A stretch of 64,000 nt of DNA, taken from NCBI RefSeq assembly GCF_015711015.1, contig NZ_CP064653.1:868001-932000 (forward strand), written 5' to 3'. Both the position numbers and the translations under genes were made by a program. Shown here in pieces: positions 9,401-17,022 of this stretch. Source of the DNA: Methylomonas sp. LL1 (lineage in GTDB: Bacteria; Pseudomonadota; Gammaproteobacteria; Methylococcales; Methylomonadaceae). The notes under the pieces are model-generated. The model ran no database searches. It saw only the letters and a list, made by a program, of their open reading frames with translations, and was not told the origin of the DNA. Within the stretch, counting starts at the first letter, position 1. The number at the start of each line of letters is the position of its first letter.

Positions 9401-9523
9401 CCGATGGCGGCAATCATCATCGGCGGGCTGTTGTCGTCGACCCTGCTGAATCTGTTGCTGTTGCCGGCGATTCTATTGAGGTATGGACGGTTCGAAAAGA
9501 GCGCCGTGACAGCGGGAGATTGA
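6422..9523 (+). CDS. RND efflux transporter, inner-membrane permease (CzcA/CusA-like)
   Basis: 1033 residues, the length of a full RND pump. TM1 is near residues 10-30, a large periplasmic porter domain follows, then a TM block around residues 335-480 with the TM4 segment ALGEVVDDAIIDTENIFRR (acidic proton-relay residues), a second porter domain and a final TM block (about 860-1025). Its sequence is nearer the heavy-metal (HME) branch than the drug (HAE1) branch, but the substrate cannot be read. No membrane-fusion protein or outer-membrane channel gene is adjacent: the upstream gene is divergent and the downstream gene is a sensor kinase. No clear ribosome binding site precedes the ATG. Confidence 0.9.
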   Translation: MLATLIRFSIRYSGIVAALAVLLLVYGAYRFASAGLDIFPEFSPKRVIIQTEAPGLAAEQVEVLVTQAIETAIRPLIGLESLRSESIQGLSIVTATFSEDSDIYRNRQLVSERLASLGQKLPAGIGTPVAVPLSSSSSTVLTIGLSSDTKSPMELRGLVDWTLVPRLLAVPGVADVNVFGGDVRQLQVQIKPEALQRFNLAIEDVVNAAAGAAEISGAGFIENANQRFTLQVSGQPANPKQFKSLVVKHQNGGGITLGDVADIRYAAEPPISAAQIMGKPGIVLMVIGQFGANTLSVSRQVETVLAGFETLFKQQGVDFYSHLFRPADYIETSVHNLAGHLLFGGLFVVLILYLFLFNFRSAFIAALAIPLSLMAAVIVLLELGVNLNIMVLGGLAIALGEVVDDAIIDTENIFRRLRENRLKSRPDSVAQVIQQASLEVRGSVVYASFIVALVFVPLLTLSGVAGRLFSPLGYSYILAILMSLLLALTLTPALCHLLLNRNMAEKMEPPLIRWLKPRYANQLNWVMRHFKAVVSVSLLVCLLGFVAFLRLEHKFLPELREGHFIVHTASVPGTSLQESIRVGALLTEQFLNIEGIESVSQWAGRAERGADTYGSHYSEYEVRLKPLSGTEQQRVLDSLRETLDDFPGINYEANTFLIERVDETISGYTAPVVVNIYGNDLAALDVKAQAVAKLIETLPGARDVQMRSLPATAMLDVRLNLEQLKFRGISPAQVMAVLQTAYEGRIVGKNIQGNRIFNVAVTLPADMKTRADSLQQLALKNADGERVLLGQVAEIRHSEGRYNILHQGALRAQTVTCDVDQRDMDDFMRELKSRVLNDIAWSSDSYPEFIGAALEQAKAREALIMHSLLAGAGVLVFIYIALGSLRHMALTLVNLPFALLGGVLAVVVTDAALSVGSFVGFVTLFGITVRNCIMLISHYRHLIEHEGRVWSPDTALRGAQERLPSILMTALVTALAMLPVAFDSDNPGREIMGPMAAIIIGGLLSSTLLNLLLLPAILLRYGRFEKSAVTAGD

Positions 9524-9551
9524 GTCTTAAGTTTATCCACCCGAGGACAAT

Positions 9552-12500
9552 ATGATGAATCCGACTTGGTTGCATGCAGGCGGAAATATTTTAGATCGCA
9601 GTAGTCCTTTGCGCCCAGCCTTAGTCGGAGCGAAACTGCTAACGCTGTTATGGCTGTTGATCGTATCCAGCCCATGCGAGGCGGCGATGGCGGGCGGCAC
9701 TAGCTCCGAAACGATCGTATTACAACTCAAATGGCGGCATGCTTATCAATTTGCCGGCTATTACGCGGCACGAGACTTAGGTTATTACCGAGAAGCCGGA
9801 CTCGATGTGGTGTTGCGCGAGGGTGGGCCGAATATCGATCCGGTGGAAGAGGTCGTCAGCGGTCGGGCGACTTATGGTGTTAGTGGGGTGGATATTCTAT
9901 CGGCCAACAGCCAAGGTAAACCGGTCATCGGGATTGGGGCGATATTTCAGCATTCGGCCGAGGTATTGCTGGTGCGCGACGATGGCAAAATCACTCAACT
10001 GGCCGATCTTAAAGGCAAACGAGTCATGCTTTCCCGAGGTACTCCCAGTATCCAACCCATGCTTAGCAAAGCATTGGGATCGCTTGATGCAATGACTGTC
10101 ATTGAGCATGACGGCGATTTTTTAAAATTAATCGATGGCAGGGTGGATGCGCTATCGGCTTACTACAACGACGAACCCCAATTTTTTCACGCCCGCAACC
10201 TGCCGGTCAAAATGTTCCGGCCTATCGATTACGGCTTGGATTTTTACGGTGACGTGCTGTTTACCACCGGTCTGGAAGCGTCGGCCCATCAGCGGCGGCT
10301 GGACAAATTTTGGCAAGCATCGCTACGCGGCTGGGAGTTTGCGATGCATAATCCCGAAAAAATGTTGCCGATCATCCGTAACTATTCCGACAAATTCACC
10401 GACCAAGAACTCACCTCCGAGTATCGGATCATGTTGGAAACCGTGCAACCGCATTACATGCCGCTAGGGCACATGAGCTTATTACGCTGGCGGGCTATCG
10501 GCGAGGCCATGAAAACCGCCGGCCAATTGCCCGAAAATTACGACGTCAACCGAGCATTCCATGCACCCAACCTAAGCATGCCCGACGACGGAAATTACCA
10601 GAGGCTGCTGATGATCGACCTGATTGCCGCGACAGCGTTTATGGCGGTGATTTTGTACTTGGTGGTCATGAATCGGCGGCTGAAGCATGCGATGAAAAAA
10701 CGCCGGCAAGCCGAGAACAGTATTTTACAGTTGGGCGATATTCTGGAACACTCGCTGAACGAAATCTACATTTTCGATGCCGATAGCCTGCATTTCATCA
10801 ATGTCAATGAACCGGCGCGGCGGAATCTCGGCTACAGCATGGAAGAACTTGGCCTGATGACGCCCTTGGATCTGAAGCACGATTTCAATGAAACGCTGTT
10901 CCTGCAAAATTATATCGAGCCGTTACGAACCCGGCAAATCACCAGCAAGTTATTTACCACCCAGCATTTTCGCAAGGATGGTAGTGCCTACCCGGTGGAA
11001 GTTCTTTTGCAACCCGGTAATTACCATGACCGGATCGTATTCATCGCATTGATACTGGATATTTCCGATCGGGTGGCGGCGGAAACCCGTTATCAACGGG
11101 AAAAAGCCCTGCTTAAAATGCTGATCGACAATATCCCGGATTTGATTTTCATCAAGGATAAACAGTCGGTATATCTGGGGTGTAACAAGGCATTCGAGCA
11201 GTATTGCGGCCTTGCGGAACAAGACATCATCGGCAAAACCGATTTTGATTTCGTGCCCCAAGCCAGGGCCGATTATTTTCGGCAATGGGATCTGGAGGCA
11301 TTGACCAGCGGTAACGTGTCGGAGAGGGAGGAGTGGATCACCTATCCGGACGGGCGCGAGGCATTACTGGATACCTTGAAATCTCCCTATTTTGGGGAAG
11401 ATCGAGAAATTCTCGGCATCATCGGCGTCAGCCGCGATATTACCCATATGCGCGTGATCGAAAACGCCAGACACGCCGCATTGTTAAGGTTCGAAGCCAT
11501 TTTCAATTACGCGCCGCAAGTGGCGATTCAAGGCTTTGCTCGGGATGGTACCGTGCTGCATTGGAATCATGCCAATGAATTGATCTATGGCTATAGCAGC
11601 GAGCAAGCGCTAGGCCAAAAAATCCAGGACTTATTGCTCACGCCCGACCAGCATCAAGAATTCATGCTGAAGATCGAGTCAATCTGGCAGTGTGGAGCGG
11701 ACCATAAAAATTGCTCCGACAATGATCATTGCAAACTCGATAACCGGTGCCTGGTCACCAAGAGTAGCGAATACTGGTGTCAGCACAGGGACGGCCGTTC
11801 CGTATGGGTTTATCGCGCCATGTTTCCCATCGTCGAAGACGGTCAAATCACCGAAATATTTTGCATGGATGTCGAAATCAGCGAGCTGAAACATGTCGAA
11901 ATGGAGCTGCGCGAGCTCAACGAAGAATTGGAGCTTTGTGTCGAGCGCGAGGTCGAAATCAGCCGGCAGAAAGACTTGGCATTGATCCATCAAGCGCGTT
12001 TTGCCGCACTGGGCGAGATGATAGGCAATATCGCCCATCAATGGCGCCAGCCGCTTAATTCCTTGTCCTTGTTGATGGCGATTCTGCGCGAGACTTGCCA
12101 TCAATGCGACAGCAATGCCGAAATCCTGCAACATACCTACACCGAGTCGCAACGGTTGATCCGAGCCATGTCCCAGACCATTACCGATTTCAGTAATTTC
12201 TTTAAATCCGGCCGCGAAGAGGAACCCTTTTGCGTTATGGATGGGGTTACGCACGCGGTGAGCATGATTAAACCGGTGTTGGACGATGCTGAAATCACCT
12301 TGGTGATCGAGGGTATGGCAACCGCTAGGGTACAAGGAATTTACAACGAATTCGTGCAAGTCGTCATGAATCTGATGACCAATGCCAAGGATGCCATTCT
12401 CGACCATTGCGGTAGTGGCGGACGGATCGGCATCCTGATCGGCGAAGACGAGCAAAATGTGTTTATGTCAATTAGGGACAATGGAGGCGGCCTCCCCGAT

Positions 12501-12680
12501 CACATCATCGAGAAAATCTTTGATCCCTACTTTACCACCAAGCCGCAGGGCACCGGCATCGGTTTGTCCATGGTGCGCATGTTGCTCGAACGGGCAAACG
12601 GCTGCATTGGTTGCGATAACGTTGAAGGCGGCGCGGTCTTCACTGTCAGTTTGCCCAAATTATCCGAAGATGCCGGTTAG
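9552..12680 (+). CDS. sensor histidine kinase with periplasmic NMT1/THI5-like domain and three PAS domains
   Basis: 1042 residues. A signal sequence or anchor (about 25-45) precedes an NMT1/THI5-type substrate-binding domain (ETIVLQLKWRHAYQFAGYY at about residue 54 to 340), then a TM segment (about 355-375), three PAS domains (about 395-510, 525-640, 650-780), a short coiled coil and a kinase core with His829 in IGNIAHQWRQPLN. An N box (NLMTNAKDAI), DNGGGLP and TTKPQGTGIGLSM complete the ATPase domain. The NMT1 family binds pyrimidine/thiamine precursors or other small ligands; the ligand here is unknown. No receiver domain is fused and no response regulator gene is adjacent. GAGGA precedes the paired ATGs at 9552/9555. 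Confidence 0.92.
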   Translation: MMNPTWLHAGGNILDRSSPLRPALVGAKLLTLLWLLIVSSPCEAAMAGGTSSETIVLQLKWRHAYQFAGYYAARDLGYYREAGLDVVLREGGPNIDPVEEVVSGRATYGVSGVDILSANSQGKPVIGIGAIFQHSAEVLLVRDDGKITQLADLKGKRVMLSRGTPSIQPMLSKALGSLDAMTVIEHDGDFLKLIDGRVDALSAYYNDEPQFFHARNLPVKMFRPIDYGLDFYGDVLFTTGLEASAHQRRLDKFWQASLRGWEFAMHNPEKMLPIIRNYSDKFTDQELTSEYRIMLETVQPHYMPLGHMSLLRWRAIGEAMKTAGQLPENYDVNRAFHAPNLSMPDDGNYQRLLMIDLIAATAFMAVILYLVVMNRRLKHAMKKRRQAENSILQLGDILEHSLNEIYIFDADSLHFINVNEPARRNLGYSMEELGLMTPLDLKHDFNETLFLQNYIEPLRTRQITSKLFTTQHFRKDGSAYPVEVLLQPGNYHDRIVFIALILDISDRVAAETRYQREKALLKMLIDNIPDLIFIKDKQSVYLGCNKAFEQYCGLAEQDIIGKTDFDFVPQARADYFRQWDLEALTSGNVSEREEWITYPDGREALLDTLKSPYFGEDREILGIIGVSRDITHMRVIENARHAALLRFEAIFNYAPQVAIQGFARDGTVLHWNHANELIYGYSSEQALGQKIQDLLLTPDQHQEFMLKIESIWQCGADHKNCSDNDHCKLDNRCLVTKSSEYWCQHRDGRSVWVYRAMFPIVEDGQITEIFCMDVEISELKHVEMELRELNEELELCVEREVEISRQKDLALIHQARFAALGEMIGNIAHQWRQPLNSLSLLMAILRETCHQCDSNAEILQHTYTESQRLIRAMSQTITDFSNFFKSGREEEPFCVMDGVTHAVSMIKPVLDDAEITLVIEGMATARVQGIYNEFVQVVMNLMTNAKDAILDHCGSGGRIGILIGEDEQNVFMSIRDNGGGLPDHIIEKIFDPYFTTKPQGTGIGLSMVRMLLERANGCIGCDNVEGGAVFTVSLPKLSEDAG

Positions 12681-12763
12681 GACATGGTCAACATACTTTT
12701 ATTCCGATCGAATGTCGCCTGCCACAACAACCCATTCCGGGAAGTAATTTGTTACCGAATCGT

Positions 12764-12937
12764 TAGGTGATTTTTGAGAAAGTTTATACCCATTGCCAAT
12801 GTCAAATATGTGTCGTTCGCTGAGCGGAGCCGAAGCGAACGGTTGACTTCGACTACTTCGGCTTTGCTCAGCACAAGTCCGCTCAGTCAACGGCAAATTG
12901 CTTGGATTGGGTACATTTATTGCCATAAATCGCCTTA
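12764..12937. mobile_element. MITE-like element, longer copy with internal hairpins
   Basis: A 174-nt non-coding element filling most of the gap 12681-12969. Its ends (AGGTGATTTTTGAGAAAG ... and, on the other strand, AGGCGATTTATGGCAATA ...) form an imperfect terminal inverted repeat of about 30 nt. The last 59 nt (12879-12937) match 16324-16382 with about two differences. The interior carries two stem-loops: GTTCGCT/AGCGAAC (12815-12821 with 12834-12840) and GTTGACT/AGTCAAC (12842-12848 with 12885-12891). It has no coding capacity. Confidence 0.7.
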
Positions 12938-12969
12938 GTCATGGTAACCGCGGATTCGGCGCGGGGTTG

Positions 12970-15123
12970 TTAAATCCGCGTTTCGGCCGTCCCGAGCGAG
13001 TGTGACTCGGCTTTTTTCAGCGCCGCCACCGGCAAATGCTGATTTTTCCATGGCTGATCAAGCACGTTGTCGCCGGGAACCGGGCGGCTGAACAGGTATC
13101 CTTGGATTTCATCGCAACCATGCCGCAGCAAAATGGCCAGTTGGCCCAGCGTTTCCACGCCCTCCGCGATCACTCGCATATTTAGGCAGTGCGCCACCGA
13201 GATGATGGCGTGGACGATTTCCTGATTGCCGCTATCCTCGGTCAGATCGTCTATAAACGATTTGTCGATTTTCAGCACATTCGCGGGAAATTGCTTCAGA
13301 TATGAGAACGAACTATAGCCGGTGCCGAAGTCGTCGATAGCGATCCGGACGTGTTGTTCGCTCAGCGCCCGGAATGTTGCCAGAGCCTGCTTGGGGTTGT
13401 GCAGCATCACGCTTTCGGTAATCTCGACTTCCAGGCAATCGCCGGGCAGTTGGTAACGATCCAGCGCGGCGGTAATGCGGGCGAAAATATCGTCTTTGTG
13501 GCATTGCACGGCCGATAGATTGATGGCCACCCTGATATTGTCAAACCCGGCAATACGCCACAGTTCCAGTTGGCAACAGGCTTCTTCGATCACCCAGGCG
13601 CCGATTTCGACGATCAAACCGCAATCCTCCGCCACCGGGATAAATTGCGCCGGTGAAATCAGACCCTTTTTGGGATGGCGCCAACGAATCAGGGCTTCCA
13701 TGCTGGTGACTGTCATGCTTTTTAAATCCAGCTTGGGTTGATAATGCAGTTCGAATTGTTCGGATAATAATGCTTCGCGCAAGCCGGTTGACAATTCCAT
13801 CAGCTCCAACTGCTTGCGATGCATGTCGCGAGTGAAATAGGCGTAGTTGTTGCGTCCGTTTTCCTTGGCCCAGTACAGAGCGGCGTCGGCATTGCGCAGG
13901 ATTTCCTGCGCATCAACCCCGTCTTGTGGATATATTGCAATACCAATGCTGCAACACAGATAAAAGTGGTGATTGTTGACCTCGCAGGATTCCGCGATGG
14001 TTTGCAAGGTTGCCGTTGCCATTTGACTCAGGGATTCCTTATCGACCACGTCCCGCAGTAAAATCAAAAAATTGTCTCCACCCAAGGAGGCGACCGTAGC
14101 CGATGGGCCGCTCAATCCTTGCAGGCGGCTGGCCATCACCCGCAGCAGCCGATCGCCAACCGCATGGCCAAAGGTCTGGTTGACAGTCTTAAAGTGGTCG
14201 AGATCGATATACATCAGCGCCACCTTAGTGCCATTGGCGTCCGCATCCAACAATGCTTGCGGCAGATGAGCCAGGATCGAAGAGCGATTCTGCAAATCGG
14301 TCAGGCTGTCGTAATTGGCCTGGTAGGAAAGCTGATGTTCGTAAGATTTGCGTTGAGTAATATCCCGTATCAAGGTTATCAGCCGCATACCTTGCGCGGT
14401 ATCCAAGCGGTTGACGCTGACCTCGCCGGTAAATTCCGAACCGTCGGCCCGACGGCATTGTCTTTCTTCCGCTGTGTTGCAGCCAAGTTCCTCGGCCGAG
14501 GAAGCGCCGGTTATCAACGCCGGTAACGAGCAGCCTTGTAACTGGTGTTTCCGGTAACCGAACATCTGCTCCGCGCGGTTATTGGTGAATAAAATTTCAC
14601 CTTGTGGATTGGCGACGAGTAAGGCGTCGGGGGCAAACTCCAGTACTTCATGCAGGGTTTGATTGACATGATTGAGTGTTTGTTGAGCTTGGCGGCGGTC
14701 GGAAACGTCCTTGAACACCATCACCGCCCCTACCGTCTGGCCATCCGGCAGGCACATGGGCGCGGCAAAATCCTCAATGGGTACGCTACTGCCGTCGCTT
14801 CGGAGCAATAACAACTGGCCGGCCGAATCGTAAATGGGTTTCTGGCAAAAACATTGCGCCATCACATTGTCCGCTTCTTGATGGCCGTGTTCGTTAATGA
14901 TCTGAACCGCCATGGCGAACGGTTGGCCGCGCAGTTCCCGGCTGCTTTTCAGCAACAGCCTTTCGGCTTCGGTATTGACGTAGTCTATGTTGCCGTTTCC
15001 GTCAACGGTAATCACCGCATCGCTGATGGCCTCGATAGTCGCCGAGGTCAATGCCTGCAAACGTTTCATGTTGGCGAGGTTGGATCGAGTAAATGACGCT
15101 TTCATCTGTAAAGCCTTGCTCAT
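12970..15123 (-). CDS. PAS-PAS-GGDEF-EAL protein, probable c-di-GMP phosphodiesterase
   Basis: 717 residues: two PAS domains (about 20-150 and 155-270), a GGDEF domain (about 275-445) and an EAL domain (about 455-700). The GGDEF signature reads SLGGDNF, losing the conserved acidic residue after GGD, so cyclase activity is doubtful; such domains often bind GTP and regulate the neighbouring EAL. The EAL domain keeps EALIRW, NLSAVQ, EITESV, IDDFGTGYSS, the LKIDKSF lysine and EGVET, so c-di-GMP hydrolysis is expected. No membrane segment is seen; input is probably through the PAS domains. It is the last gene of the minus-strand signalling island and lies 78 nt from cheR. Confidence 0.93.
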   Translation of the reverse strand: MSKALQMKASFTRSNLANMKRLQALTSATIEAISDAVITVDGNGNIDYVNTEAERLLLKSSRELRGQPFAMAVQIINEHGHQEADNVMAQCFCQKPIYDSAGQLLLLRSDGSSVPIEDFAAPMCLPDGQTVGAVMVFKDVSDRRQAQQTLNHVNQTLHEVLEFAPDALLVANPQGEILFTNNRAEQMFGYRKHQLQGCSLPALITGASSAEELGCNTAEERQCRRADGSEFTGEVSVNRLDTAQGMRLITLIRDITQRKSYEHQLSYQANYDSLTDLQNRSSILAHLPQALLDADANGTKVALMYIDLDHFKTVNQTFGHAVGDRLLRVMASRLQGLSGPSATVASLGGDNFLILLRDVVDKESLSQMATATLQTIAESCEVNNHHFYLCCSIGIAIYPQDGVDAQEILRNADAALYWAKENGRNNYAYFTRDMHRKQLELMELSTGLREALLSEQFELHYQPKLDLKSMTVTSMEALIRWRHPKKGLISPAQFIPVAEDCGLIVEIGAWVIEEACCQLELWRIAGFDNIRVAINLSAVQCHKDDIFARITAALDRYQLPGDCLEVEITESVMLHNPKQALATFRALSEQHVRIAIDDFGTGYSSFSYLKQFPANVLKIDKSFIDDLTEDSGNQEIVHAIISVAHCLNMRVIAEGVETLGQLAILLRHGCDEIQGYLFSRPVPGDNVLDQPWKNQHLPVAALKKAESHSLGTAETRI

Positions 15124-15201
15124 GCAATTATTCTCTATGGACTATTGGGGGGCCGGTATATCGGCCATGTGGCAATTTCTCGAATAGCGGATTCGGCATG
15201 A

Positions 15202-16053
15202 TCATGGCCCAGGTTTGCGATAAATGGATGGGGCTACCGATTCCAGAGCAAGACCCAAATCATTCAAGGTTTCGGAGTGGCTAATAAAAAAATACCCGCC
15301 GCCGCGTAACGCCGGCAACAGGCTGCTCACAACCTGACGCTTGGTGTCCCGGCTAAAATAGATCAAGACGTTCCGTAAAAAAATTACATCGAATTGGCTT
15401 AGCGTTGGCGGAGCGCCCATCAGGTTATGTTGAAAAAAATGGATGCGATCGCGCAGCTTTTTTTCCATCAGCAACAAACCGGTTTGCGATCCCGTGCCTT
15501 TGAGACAATAACGATAGAGGTACTGCTTGGGAATTTCGGCGATGCGTTCGGCCGGATAGATGCCGCCACGGGCCCGCTCCAGTACCCGTGTGCTGATATC
15601 CGAGGCTGAAATTTCCCACGGCTCAAGGCCCAGACTATCGTCAAGTAACATGGCCAGGGTGTAAGGCTCTTCGCCGCTGGAACAGGCGGCACTCCACACC
15701 CGCAATAGTTGCCCCTTGCGTCTGGCCGGAAGAATTTGTTGCCGTACAAAGTCGAAATGCTTGGGTTCTCGAAAGAAATGAGTTTCGTTGGTGGTCAGTA
15801 AATCGATGGCCATTTGCAATTCGGCTTTACCTTCCGAAGCCGTGATCATCCGGTAATATTCGGCAAAGCTTGACAAATTGTAGTGGCGCAAGCGCTTCAT
15901 CAGCCGGCTGGTCACCAGCGGCTTTTTAACGGACGACATCGTGATTCCGGCAATCCGAAACAGCAGTTTGCTCAGTAAATCGAATTCATGATCATACAGC
16001 TTGGGTACGCTATAAGTACCGGAAAAGCCTTCTGTTTGAATGGGTTGCTGCAT
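15202..16053 (-). CDS. cheR: chemotaxis protein methyltransferase CheR
   Basis: SAM-dependent methylation of glutamates in chemoreceptors. The 283 residues show an N-terminal helical domain (about 15-90) and a Rossmann methyltransferase domain with VWSAACSSGEEPYTLA (SAM site, about residues 119-134), RARGGIYP and DVIFLRNVLIYF, all CheR hallmarks. The likely substrate is the MCP encoded nearby. No cheB demethylase is present in the window. A 375-nt gap with two repeats separates it from cheW, so separate transcription is possible. Confidence 0.95.
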   Translation of the reverse strand: MQQPIQTEGFSGTYSVPKLYDHEFDLLSKLLFRIAGITMSSVKKPLVTSRLMKRLRHYNLSSFAEYYRMITASEGKAELQMAIDLLTTNETHFFREPKHFDFVRQQILPARRKGQLLRVWSAACSSGEEPYTLAMLLDDSLGLEPWEISASDISTRVLERARGGIYPAERIAEIPKQYLYRYCLKGTGSQTGLLLMEKKLRDRIHFFQHNLMGAPPTLSQFDVIFLRNVLIYFSRDTKRQVVSSLLPALRGGGYFFISHSETLNDLGLALESVAPSIYRKPGP

Positions 16054-16183
16054 GATCGCCTTTTCCTAAAGAATATCTCACAGATTTCCTCTCGCTAGTC
16101 TGGTTCCAAGTAGAGGCCGGATTGTTTCCAATTCGCTTAAGGATGCGGTAACAATATTCGATTGCTGTTGTCATCAGATCCTG

Positions 16184-16245
16184 TTGTAGGGGCGAATTCA
16201 TTCGCCATATGGTCTTTCATTGGGCGAATGAATTCGCCCCTACAA
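16184..16245. repeat. palindromic repeat (TTGTAGGGGCGAAT family)
   Basis: Two exact 23-nt inverted arms, 16184-16206 and 16223-16245, each with outer sequence TTGTAGGGGCGAATTCATTC, around a 16-nt loop. The same outer 14 nt recur as a compact palindrome at 52197-52226. A REP-type or MITE-type intergenic element able to form a long RNA hairpin; it lies in the cheR-cheW gap. Confidence 0.85.
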
Positions 16246-16280
16246 TTTTGCTTTTCAAAACTTTTGGAAGTTATATTCTC

Positions 16281-16382
16281 AGGTGACTTTTTAGAAAGTT
16301 TGTACCCACTATCGATGCCAAAACCGCTCAGTCAACGGCAAATTGCTTGGATTGGCTACATTTATTGCCATAAATCGCCTAA
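16281..16382. mobile_element. MITE-like element, short copy
   Basis: A 102-nt relative of the element at 12764-12937: both ends match (AGGTGACTTTTTAGAAAG at the left, 59 nt at the right with about two differences), but the roughly 70-nt hairpin interior is missing. It looks like an internal-deletion derivative, as is common for MITEs. It occupies the right part of the 16054-16428 gap between cheR and cheW. Confidence 0.68.
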
Positions 16383-16428
16383 CTACCTGATCTCCGAATG
16401 ACGACCGATGGTTGCCGCCGGCGGCTAA

Positions 16429-16980
16429 TTACGCCGCTAGTGCTTGTGCCGGATTTTCTTCGCGCTTGCCGTCGGAGGCAACGCCGGCCAACGCCGCGAT
16501 TTCGTCCATCGCCAGCACGTAATCGACGTTCAGGATGATCACAAACTCATCGTTCACCTTACCGACAGCGCTGATGAAATCGGTGCGTATATGCGAGCCG
16601 AAGGAGGGTGGCGGTTTGATTTCCGATGTTGGAATCTCCATCACCGCGCTGACACCGTCCACCATCACGCCGACATCCTGTTTATCATCGTCGTCATCGC
16701 CGACTTCGATGATAATGATGCAGGTACGCCGGGTCAGCTGTGCCGGTGGTTTGTCGAAGCGCGCGCCAAGATCGACGACGGGTACCACGCCGCCGCGTAG
16801 ATTGATCACTCCACGGATAAAGTCGGGCATCCTCGGTACCGTGGTCAGGCGGCCCACTTCGGTAATTTCCTTGATGACCAGGATGTTCATCGCGAACATT
16901 TCCCTACCCAGCATGAATATCAAGTATTGGCCCTGTTCGGAGGGTTCGGTTGTGATTAACTCGGTGTGTTTTGAATCCAT
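16429..16980 (-). CDS. cheW: chemotaxis coupling protein CheW
   Basis: CheW links chemoreceptors to the kinase CheA. The 183 residues carry one CheW (SH3-like) domain: QYLIFMLGREMFAMNILVIKEI, then VPRMPDFIRGVINLRGGVVPVVDL (about residues 47-71) and VGVMVDGVSAVMEI. The C-terminal 20 residues extend beyond the usual end and are Ala-rich. It starts 43 nt after the MCP stop, so receptor and coupler are probably co-transcribed. GGAGAA lies just upstream of the ATG. Confidence 0.95.
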   Translation of the reverse strand: MDSKHTELITTEPSEQGQYLIFMLGREMFAMNILVIKEITEVGRLTTVPRMPDFIRGVINLRGGVVPVVDLGARFDKPPAQLTRRTCIIIIEVGDDDDDKQDVGVMVDGVSAVMEIPTSEIKPPPSFGSHIRTDFISAVGKVNDEFVIILNVDYVLAMDEIAALAGVASDGKREENPAQALAA

Positions 16981-17022
16981 GATTTTCTCCTTACACTGTT
17001 CGGCTTATTTCCCGGCGCATGC

